Program-made: the position numbers and the translations under genes
From: Chloroflexota bacterium
GTDB lineage: Bacteria; Chloroflexota; Anaerolineae; J036; Brachytrichaceae
Direction: 5' to 3'
DNA: 64,000 bases
NCBI GenBank assembly: GCA_021788625.1
Contig: JAJYKL010000007.1
Location: 17,224 to 81,223 of the forward strand
Part shown: positions 15,604 through 21,980 of the stretch, one piece after another
How the letters are laid out: each line of letters begins with the position of its first letter
Numbering within the stretch: position 1 is the first letter of the stretch
The notes under the pieces: model-generated
Told to the model about the DNA's origin: nothing
The model's database searches: none
What the model saw: the letters and a program-made list of their open reading frames with translations, nothing else

Positions 15604-16487
15604 CCCGCATGAAAGACTGGTATCATTATGCACAAGGGGAGTGCAGTGTAAGGATGCTGGTCGATACAGCGCTGGAAGAGTTTGTGCGCGAGGTCAGTCG
15701 GCCCGACCCCGAAATAAATCTGTCCCGAGCCGTTTTTGTGATGGGTATGTTTGAATACCCAGACCTGGATGTAGCCGGATATGAATCGAAACTCGACGAT
15801 CTGGCTGAATCGGCTGCGCGGGCTGCCCCTGAGGACACTGCGCTGGCTCTGGCCCAATATCTCTTCAACCAACTGGGTTTCCAGGGCAACGCAGAGCACT
15901 ATATGGACCCTCGCAACAGCTACCTGAACGAGGTGCTGGAGCGCCGGTTGGGGATTCCCATCAGCCTGTCGGTGCTGTATATCGAGGTGGCCCGCCGGCT
16001 GGGGCTGCGGGCATATGGCGTCGGACTGCCAGGTCACTTCATCGTCCGTGTGACCGAATCGCATGGTGACCTGAGCGAGCCCGTATTCCTCGATCCGTTC
16101 CACGGTGGTGAGCCGATGACTGAGGAGGACTGCCGTGCGCGCGTAGAAGCCATCACGCAGGGCAGCCTGCCATTCGATCCGGTTTTCCTGAATCCAGTCG
16201 GAGCGCGCTTTATATTGACGCGCATGCTCAATAACCTGAAGAACGTGTATGCCAGCGCACAGGACTTTAATCACGCGCGTCATGTGGTGGAACGCCTGCT
16301 GGTGGTGAATCCGGATAACCCCGAAGAGATTCGTAATCTGGGCCTCATTTATAGTGCTCTGGGGCAGTCGCGCAAGGCGATCATGCTGCTAAACGACTAC
16401 CTGGCTGTGAGACCCAACAGCCCCGATGCGCAGACCATCAGGCAACACATCGCTGATCTTTCCGACAGGCTGGCACGTTGGAATTAA
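15597..16487 (+). CDS. SirB1-family transglutaminase-like protein with TPR tail
   Basis: A 296-residue protein of the SirB1/YchA type (transglutaminase-like N-terminal domain, then TPR-like helices). The hallmark stretch is DPRNSYLNEVLERRLGIPISLSVLYIEVARRLG followed by YGVGLPGHFIVRV and FLDPFHGG (residues about 100-165). Residues about 215-290 contain TPR-like helices (NPDNPEEIRNLGLIYSALGQSRKAIMLLNDYL). Members are widely conserved but their biochemical role is not settled. The ATG at 15609 is an equally good start. No Shine-Dalgarno is visible before either, and the divergent thyX promoter overlaps the 5' end. Confidence 0.82.
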   Translation: MSTRMKDWYHYAQGECSVRMLVDTALEEFVREVSRPDPEINLSRAVFVMGMFEYPDLDVAGYESKLDDLAESAARAAPEDTALALAQYLFNQLGFQGNAEHYMDPRNSYLNEVLERRLGIPISLSVLYIEVARRLGLRAYGVGLPGHFIVRVTESHGDLSEPVFLDPFHGGEPMTEEDCRARVEAITQGSLPFDPVFLNPVGARFILTRMLNNLKNVYASAQDFNHARHVVERLLVVNPDNPEEIRNLGLIYSALGQSRKAIMLLNDYLAVRPNSPDAQTIRQHIADLSDRLARWN

Positions 16488-16520
16488 GGCGGCAGACAGC
16501 GAACAAAAAAGTTCGCCGCC
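16488..16520 (+). terminator. Hairpin immediately after the SirB1-like gene
   Basis: Beginning at the base after the stop codon, GGCGGC (16488-16493) and GCGAAC (16499-16504) can pair with GTTCGC (16511-16516) and GCCGCC (16515-16520) around a run of six A. It could act as a terminator, but no T-tract follows, so the call is tentative. Confidence 0.35.
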
Positions 16521-16552
16521 TGCATGGTGAGCGCTCATGGTGAGCCAGTCGT

Positions 16553-16644
16553 CCTTCGACAGGCTCAGGATGTACCCTTCGACAGGCTCAGGATGTACCC
16601 TTCGACAGGCTCAGGATGTACCCTTCGGCAGGCTCACGATAAAT
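16553..16644. repeat. 23-bp tandem repeat array, four copies
   Basis: Units start at 16553, 16576, 16599 and 16622. The first three are identical and begin CCTTCGACAGGCTCAGG; the fourth diverges in its second half. The array lies between two convergent gene ends (SirB1-like and ABC permease). Units of this kind recur as intergenic repeats in many environmental bacterial genomes. There are no spacers between units, so this is not CRISPR. Confidence 0.9.
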
Positions 16645-16717
16645 GCTCTATATCGTGTGTTCATTTACAGGCTGCTCCAGATCGCGACGATGCTGACCGC
16701 TGAGCAAACGGGTCCGG

Positions 16718-17653
16718 CTAGTCGTTGGGATTGGGACGGGAGAGATGGCGAACGGTGAGCCAGAGCAACAGGATACCTGTGGTCAGATACAGCAGTGTGG
16801 TGATCAAAAAAGGCGCAGGAATATTAAAAGGTGTCGTCATACCGGGAATGGGATCGACCGTCATTGAGAGCAGATGACCACTTTGCAGCAGGCTGGTCTC
16901 GCTCACTGCGAGCGTTGAGATCGGGCTGCAGCTCATCAACACATATTGGACCAGCTGGATGAGCTCAGCCAGAAAGGGGCGTGTCCGCACAACCGTGCTC
17001 GATCTATATAAAACCCCATTTAGCATCGGCAGTGCAATTAAGGTCAACACTGACACACCGATGACGATACCCAATACGGTCGTATAGGTGAGGATCATCG
17101 CATCGGTTGTACTGCGCTGGCAACAAGATATGTACAGCGCCAGGCACGAAAAGAGGAAACCGGTGGCGAGAATGACGGCCAATGCTGCAGCGAGTTGACC
17201 CACATCCACTCCGCCCAGCAGCAGGGCAAGACTGAGTAGTGGCAGGGAGGCGAAGACGAGCAAGCCGGTAAATCCATAACCTGATAGAAACTTACTGGTC
17301 ACGAGTTGTCTGGGGGTGATGAGCGTCAGGCGCAGCAGGTCGTAAGTGTGACCTTCCCGCTCGCTGCTTAGTGCACCCGCCGAAAACCATGGCGTGACAA
17401 AGCTGACCAGCAGAGTCTGCATTGCGACCACGATATAGAAGAGCGCGCTTCCCACTCGGCTGCTATCATCGATACCGCTGCTACCCATGGCCGATGCGGT
17501 AATGTACACTAACAGCGTAACGCCACCAGCCACCAGCATATAAAGCGTCAGCACACTATAAGACTGCTGGTTGCGCATGCGAGAACGCAATTCATGAACG
17601 GTCATGGGTCCGAGCGGCAGGCGCAGAGTGGATCGAAGTCTCTCAAGCATCAC
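16718..17653 (-). CDS. ABC-2 type transporter permease
   Basis: A 311-residue membrane protein with about six hydrophobic segments: SVLTLYMLVAGGVTLLVYITA, FYIVVAMQTLLVSFVTPWF, GLLVFASLPLLSLALLL, AAALAVILATGFLFSCLALYIS, VLGIVIGVSVLTLIALPML, and a C-terminal one ending near PNPND. The segment AGALSSEREGHTYDLLRLTLITPRQLVTSKF is the amphipathic coupling helix typical of ABC-2 permeases. The start overlaps the end of the ATPase gene by 11 bp, so the two form one exporter. The substrate is unknown. Confidence 0.85.
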   Translation of the reverse strand: MMLERLRSTLRLPLGPMTVHELRSRMRNQQSYSVLTLYMLVAGGVTLLVYITASAMGSSGIDDSSRVGSALFYIVVAMQTLLVSFVTPWFSAGALSSEREGHTYDLLRLTLITPRQLVTSKFLSGYGFTGLLVFASLPLLSLALLLGGVDVGQLAAALAVILATGFLFSCLALYISCCQRSTTDAMILTYTTVLGIVIGVSVLTLIALPMLNGVLYRSSTVVRTRPFLAELIQLVQYVLMSCSPISTLAVSETSLLQSGHLLSMTVDPIPGMTTPFNIPAPFLITTLLYLTTGILLLWLTVRHLSRPNPND

Positions 17654-18680
17654 TCCCCTTCACCCCAGCCTCCCCCGTTTGAGGCTCGATCACTGTAGAT
17701 TGGACAACGAGCGCCTGGGCTGGATCGTTTTGTTCACCAAACGACACAACCTGTACTCCGCTACGCATCAACATGCGAAGCAGGTCAGAGGCTTCCTGAT
17801 AGTTACCATCAAAAGCCACCGATACTTCTTTCAGAACGGTCACCAGGATGGGAGCCTGTTCACGCTCGCCCGCGGCGGTCAAAGGCCGCTCGCTCTGACC
17901 TGAAGATAACAGGTGTGCTTCGCGCACCCCACGGAAGCTGCGCAATATAGATAGGGTCAACGAGGCATTGCCGAAAAACCGGATGGTGATGGTGCGCTCA
18001 TGGTGCAGCAGCGGGTAAATCGTTGCATAGTCGCCGGACAGCACCACCCGACCACGATCCATGACAGCCAAATGGGTGCACAGGTTCGTGATGTCCGCGA
18101 TGGAGGATGTCGTCACGACAATGGTTTTACCCATGCTGCGCAGCTCCTTGATGAGCTCCCGCAGCTCCACGTGAGCGCGTGGGTCGGAGCCTGAAATGGG
18201 TTCGTCGAGACACAGGATCTGAGGGTCGTATGTGAGAGCGCGAGCCAGACCCAAACGCTGTCGCATCCCGCGTGTCAGTCGGGTTAGGGGTGCGTCACGG
18301 TGGTGAGTCAGATCGACCAGTGCCAGGAGGTCCCGTACCAGTGCCGGCTGATCAGCGTTGGAGACGCCATAGCTGGCGGCGAAAAACTGCAGATATTCGC
18401 TCACACACATATCGGGATACATGCCGAAGACCTGTGGCATATATCCGACAATGCGCCGGACGCGCGCGGGACTTCGCCTGAGTGTCGCATCGGCTATTAC
18501 CGCATCACCTGCCGTAGGCGCCGCCAAAGTGGCCAGCAGACGCAATAGAGTGGTCTTACCTGCCCCGGTCGCGCCGATAACGCCGAAGATCGATCCGGCG
18601 GGTATAACCAGGTTGACCTGATCCACGGCAGTGTGTCTGCCGTAGCTCTTGGTGAGGTCAAACGTCTCAACTAGATTCAT
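17643..18680 (-). CDS. ABC transporter ATP-binding protein (ABC-2 exporter)
   Basis: A 345-residue ATPase. Walker A is GATGAGKTT (about residues 36-44), the signature is LTRGMRQR in place of the usual LSGGQ, Walker B is ILCLDEPISGSDP, and the switch region reads VVTTSSIADITNLC, with Ser/Ser where His is usual. The C-terminal 110 residues (RTITIRFFGNASLTL..., VLKEVSVAFDGNYQEASDLLRMLMRSGVQVVSF) look like the regulatory tail common in drug/lipid ABC-2 ATPases. The missing switch His and altered signature deserve note, since hydrolysis may be slow. It overlaps the permease gene. A dispersed repeat lies just upstream. Confidence 0.85.
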   Translation of the reverse strand: MNLVETFDLTKSYGRHTAVDQVNLVIPAGSIFGVIGATGAGKTTLLRLLATLAAPTAGDAVIADATLRRSPARVRRIVGYMPQVFGMYPDMCVSEYLQFFAASYGVSNADQPALVRDLLALVDLTHHRDAPLTRLTRGMRQRLGLARALTYDPQILCLDEPISGSDPRAHVELRELIKELRSMGKTIVVTTSSIADITNLCTHLAVMDRGRVVLSGDYATIYPLLHHERTITIRFFGNASLTLSILRSFRGVREAHLLSSGQSERPLTAAGEREQAPILVTVLKEVSVAFDGNYQEASDLLRMLMRSGVQVVSFGEQNDPAQALVVQSTVIEPQTGEAGVKGSDA

Positions 18681-18700
18681 AGGTATGCCCCGTTTGGCTA

Positions 18701-18754
18701 GAACCTATCCTGATAAGCGCCCAGATGTCTGACTTCTTTGAGAAGTCAGACATC
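18701..18754. repeat. 54-bp dispersed hairpin repeat, copy B
   Basis: The second copy of the element at 12822-12875 (6 mismatches). Here the hairpin is a perfect 14-bp stem, GATGTCTGACTTCT / AGAAGTCAGACATC, with a TTG loop. It lies between the 3' end of the epimerase gene and the 5' end of the ABC ATPase, both leftward, so it could also attenuate or separate transcripts. Confidence 0.75.
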
Positions 18755-18777
18755 GCACCTCCATGGTACCGCACGTG

Positions 18778-19713
18778 TCAGGCCGGAGTGTGCGTGGCTA
18801 TCAACTGGGTGTGGATGTATTGGCGAAGGCCCTGTTCCAATGTGACGCGCGTCTCATATCCCAGTCGTTCATGAGCCCGGCTCAACTCCGCGCACATACG
18901 CGACACCCCGCCCGAATCCGCGGTGACATGAAGAGGCACCAATTCCTTGCCCAGCACCCGGCTGATGCTGGCGACCAGGTCGTTAATACTACAGGCAACA
19001 CCACTGCCGACGTTGATGGTCAGGCGGCTCACATGGGGCGCACTCGCAGCACTCACCAGAGCGTTGACCACATCGTCAATATAGACAAAGTCTCGCATCT
19101 GCTTGCCATTGCCATGCACGATGATGGATCCGCCGGTGAGCGCCTGCCGGACGATGGCGGGGATGACAGGCGGGTGCGACACCCGTGCCTGTTGGCCGGG
19201 TCCATAAGCATTGAAGATGCGCAGCGCCACAGTCTCCATGCCCCACAGGGCACCAATTGTATGCAGGTAATATTCGGCCGCCAGTTTGCTGACGGCGTAG
19301 GGCGAGCTGGGGTTGGGAATGCTGTCTTCCTTTAGCGGTTGTACCAGTTGCTCACCGTACACTGCACCGGATGAACCCAGGACTACACGGCGAACTCCGG
19401 CATCACGCATAGCCTGCATCAGAGCAACCGTACCTCCCACATTGGTAGCGTTGTAGTCGAGCGGGTAGAGCACCGACTCCGGCACCGATACGCGCGCGGC
19501 CAGATGATAGACGCAATCGATGCCCTGCAATAGTGACCACAGCTTGGGCACGTCCGCTACATCGCCACGCGTCAGGTGCACCGCCTGATCCAAACGCGCA
19601 GGCTCGCCGGAGCTCAGGTCGTCGATGACACGCACCACATGCCCGGCGCGCACGAGCGTATTGCACAGCGCTGCGCCGATAAAACCCGCGCCACCTGTAA
19701 CAAGATATTTCAT
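18778..19713 (-). CDS. NAD-dependent epimerase/dehydratase, UDP-glucose 4-epimerase-like
   Basis: A 311-residue extended SDR enzyme. The N-terminal NAD site is VTGGAGFIGAAL (residues 5-16). The catalytic Ser-Tyr-Lys set appears as LGSSGAVYGE and SPYAVSKLAAEYY (YxxxK). RIFNAYGPGQQ and QMRDFVYIDDVVNAL are the usual sugar-nucleotide segments. It most resembles GalE/WbpP-type C4 epimerases acting on UDP-hexoses, but dehydratase-type members look similar. The HIT-family gene is 6 bp upstream on the same strand. Its product could feed the glycan genes elsewhere in the window (inference). Confidence 0.85.
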   Translation of the reverse strand: MKYLVTGGAGFIGAALCNTLVRAGHVVRVIDDLSSGEPARLDQAVHLTRGDVADVPKLWSLLQGIDCVYHLAARVSVPESVLYPLDYNATNVGGTVALMQAMRDAGVRRVVLGSSGAVYGEQLVQPLKEDSIPNPSSPYAVSKLAAEYYLHTIGALWGMETVALRIFNAYGPGQQARVSHPPVIPAIVRQALTGGSIIVHGNGKQMRDFVYIDDVVNALVSAASAPHVSRLTINVGSGVACSINDLVASISRVLGKELVPLHVTADSGGVSRMCAELSRAHERLGYETRVTLEQGLRQYIHTQLIATHTPA

Positions 19714-19719
19714 ATTGGT

Positions 19720-20079
19720 TTAACCGGGCGGCCAGGTCATCCGGCGTCCGCCGAGCAGATGGAGGTGAAGGTGATAGACGGTCTGGCCACCATGTTGATT
19801 ACAGTTCACTACGATGCGATACCCACTTTGATCGATGCCAAGCTGCCCAGCCAGTCGTTGGGCGGTTAATATCATTTTCCCAAGTAAACATGCATCCTCT
19901 GGTGTCGCATCGTTCAAGGTACGCAGTGGCTTATTGGGCACAACCAAAACATGGGTAGGCGCAACGGGGTTGGCATCCTGAAATGCAGTCACCTCTTCAT
20001 CCTGATACAGAATTCGTGCAGGCACTTCGCGCTGTACGATTTTCAGGAAAACGTTATCGTCTGCAAAGCTGTCTGGCAT
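19720..20079 (-). CDS. HIT family nucleotide-binding hydrolase
   Basis: A 119-residue protein of the Hint/PKCI subgroup. DNVFLKIVQREVPARILYQDEEVTAFQDANPVAPTHVLVVPNKP is the conserved N-terminal half and VYHLHLHLLGGRRM holds the histidine triad (HxHxH) near the C-terminus. These enzymes hydrolyse AMP-lysine or adenosine phosphoramidates. The length is normal. It is followed by the epimerase gene after 6 bp. Confidence 0.92.
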   Translation of the reverse strand: MPDSFADDNVFLKIVQREVPARILYQDEEVTAFQDANPVAPTHVLVVPNKPLRTLNDATPEDACLLGKMILTAQRLAGQLGIDQSGYRIVVNCNQHGGQTVYHLHLHLLGGRRMTWPPG

Positions 20080-20097
20080 GCCGCAAAGTGTACCAGT

Positions 20098-20778
20098 TCA
20101 TTGTTTGAGTGCCGTCACACTGACGTTGTCGAATGAGATGTCCGTTCCAGGCTTGTCGAGCAGGGTAAGCGCGAACAACCCAATGTCTCCTTCCGAGAAG
20201 GTTTTATCAACCCGTTGAGCGACCTGCTGATCATTAATAAAGAAGGTGAAGGCATCTCCCTTCATGATGACTTTGAGTTTATTGATGGCATTGCCTGTGT
20301 GGATGGTCGGACTGGCCGTCCAGTCAGCCCAGTTACTCCAGATGCCATTTTGCATGATACCGGCTCGCCAATAACCATCCGACGAGATCTCGAAGTGGTA
20401 GAAGTTCTTGCGGTCCCTCACCCGAAAGAGAACCCCAAAGCCGTTATCTATCGGCCCGCCATTTGGCTGCGTCTCCACTTCAAATACGCCATCGCCAAAC
20501 TTCTTGCCAGCCAGGCTCCATTGGGTCAGGTTTTCCTGTTTGATTACGAAACGCAGTTTGCCGGAGTCGTACTTCACATCAGCGGAAATATCGGAAAGTG
20601 TCTGCCAGCCGCTGCTGGGGCTGCTGAAGTCATCGCTATAGGGAAGGGGAGTGGTATTGGATGGCTTCGCGCAGGAGGTGACCAGAAGTAACACGCAACA
20701 GAGGCATGAAACCGTGATTGCCTTAAGGCGTAAGGAGCGTTGAACCTCATTAGCCGTGCGATTTGCTGTTATAGCCAC
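20098..20778 (-). CDS. Lipoprotein with concanavalin/LamG-like (DUF1080-type) domain
   Basis: The proposed start is GTG 20778, giving 226 residues. A basic n-region (RSLRLK) and hydrophobic stretch end in the lipobox LVTSC, so the mature protein is a surface lipoprotein. The rest (YSDDFSSPSSGWQTLSD, LRFVIKQENLTQWSLAGKKFGDGVFEVETQPNGGPIDNGFGVLFRVRDRKNFYHFEISSDGYWR, and a tail with GDIGLFALTLLDKPGTDISFDNVSV) is the beta-jelly-roll pattern of LamG/3-keto-disaccharide-hydrolase-like modules, which usually bind sugars. The frame is open further upstream to 20883 but then overlaps the divergent gene; the shared promoter supports 20778. The function is not known. Confidence 0.7.
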   Translation of the reverse strand: MAITANRTANEVQRSLRLKAITVSCLCCVLLLVTSCAKPSNTTPLPYSDDFSSPSSGWQTLSDISADVKYDSGKLRFVIKQENLTQWSLAGKKFGDGVFEVETQPNGGPIDNGFGVLFRVRDRKNFYHFEISSDGYWRAGIMQNGIWSNWADWTASPTIHTGNAINKLKVIMKGDAFTFFINDQQVAQRVDKTFSEGDIGLFALTLLDKPGTDISFDNVSVTALKQ

Positions 20779-20793
20779 GCCTAAAATTATAAT
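20763..20793. promoter_or_regulatory. Symmetrical divergent promoter with two overlapping TATAAT boxes
   Basis: AATTATAATA holds TATAAT on the plus strand (20788-20793) and on the minus strand (plus 20786-20791). On the plus strand the box ends 6 bases before ATG 20800, with a weak -35 TTGCTG at 20763-20768 (19-bp spacer). On the minus strand it lies 7 bases before GTG 20778. Both messages would be leaderless, and RNA polymerase could not serve both sides at once. Confidence 0.5.
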
Positions 20794-20799
20794 AACTAA

Positions 20800-21948
20800 A
20801 TGGGGCGAATTCAAACGGGTCTTATTGTGGTATTGGTGGTAGGAGTAATGGGAGCGGGATGCGCGAATAACTCGTTTATTCAACCGACCAGTGTGCCAAC
20901 AGCTGCACTGCGGCAGGTTACCCGGACCGCCACTCCCACCATGCTGCCGACTGCGACCCGCACAGTATTGGTGGTGACGAAACCTGCCATGGCCACCAGC
21001 ACATTAACCCCAACCCTCAACCTGGCACCGTCGGCCACTCCCTGGTCTACCTCCACAGTGATACCTACCATAACGGCAGGGCCCATTATTACGCCCGCGC
21101 CGACTTATACCGCAGGCACAAACGTGCTGCAGGCTCTATCGCGTACATACGGGATTTCCATAGCTGTCACTCCAGAAGTTAATGTGGCGGCGCAGGCAAG
21201 CTGGTTCGTGTCCAAGCCGGAAAGTGACCAGAAACCTCAGGCTGACACGCTGGCTATGACCCGCAAGGCAGTAGTGCCCATACTGATGTATCACTACATC
21301 TCGGTGCCGCCAAAGGACGCGGACCGCATCCGGCTTGACCTGTCGGTTACACCGGACAACTTTGAGAAGCAACTGCAATATCTGACAACTTATAGCTACA
21401 CCACAGTCAGCCTGTATGATGTATACAACTATCTGGCAACCGGAACAGCCCTGCCACCACGACCGGTGGTCCTTACTTTTGACGATGGATACCGGGATGC
21501 CTACGTTAATGCCTTCGCCCTGCTTAAGAAGTACCACATGACCGGCACCTTTTTCATCATTACGGACCTCGTGAACAGCAATAATCCCAGTTATCTAACC
21601 TGGGACATGGTCAAGGAGATGTCAGCGGCAGGCATGAGTATCGAGTCGCACACAATGTCGCACCCGGATATGCGCAATCGCTCATTTGCATTCCTGGTGT
21701 ACCAGATACTGGGCCCGATTGAGGCGATTACAGCCTATACGGGGCATCGGCCGCACTTCTTTTGCTACCCTTATGGGCGTTATGATAATGCTGTGATCCG
21801 CGTTCTTGCATCAGCCGACACATGGGGAGCTCTGACCACTCAGTACGGCACCGTTCATACCCTGGCTGGCGCGATGGTCTGGCCACGCGTGCGCGTGCAT
21901 GGTTCGACGACCCTCACTGAGTTCGGTTACCTGGTGAAAACCAGTTAA
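20800..21948 (+). CDS. Polysaccharide deacetylase lipoprotein
   Basis: A 382-residue protein. The signal peptide ends in the lipobox VMGAGC (about residues 17-22). A Thr/Pro/Ser-rich spacer follows to about residue 110. The NodB domain spans about 155-380: VPILMYHYI, VVLTFDDGYRDAY (metal/catalytic Asp pair), GTFFIITDLV, SIESHTMSHPDM (His pair of the Zn site) and FFCYPYGRYD. Family 4 carbohydrate esterases remove N- or O-acetyl groups from chitin, peptidoglycan or exopolysaccharide; being a lipoprotein, this one acts outside the membrane. The leaderless promoter at 20788-20793 supports ATG 20800. The FtsX-type permease follows 32 bp later. Confidence 0.88.
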   Translation: MGRIQTGLIVVLVVGVMGAGCANNSFIQPTSVPTAALRQVTRTATPTMLPTATRTVLVVTKPAMATSTLTPTLNLAPSATPWSTSTVIPTITAGPIITPAPTYTAGTNVLQALSRTYGISIAVTPEVNVAAQASWFVSKPESDQKPQADTLAMTRKAVVPILMYHYISVPPKDADRIRLDLSVTPDNFEKQLQYLTTYSYTTVSLYDVYNYLATGTALPPRPVVLTFDDGYRDAYVNAFALLKKYHMTGTFFIITDLVNSNNPSYLTWDMVKEMSAAGMSIESHTMSHPDMRNRSFAFLVYQILGPIEAITAYTGHRPHFFCYPYGRYDNAVIRVLASADTWGALTTQYGTVHTLAGAMVWPRVRVHGSTTLTEFGYLVKTS

Positions 21949-21980
21949 CCATTCGATACCTGGTACCTGCGGGGAGAGTA

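Noticed and set aside
16553..16644. CRISPR array
   Set aside because: Units are directly adjacent at a 23-bp period with no spacers, and no cas genes are nearby.
16537..16758. Rightward frame of 73 codons across the tandem array
   Set aside because: Most of its sequence comes from the 23-bp repeats, and its end overlaps the ABC permease; this is a repeat-derived false frame.
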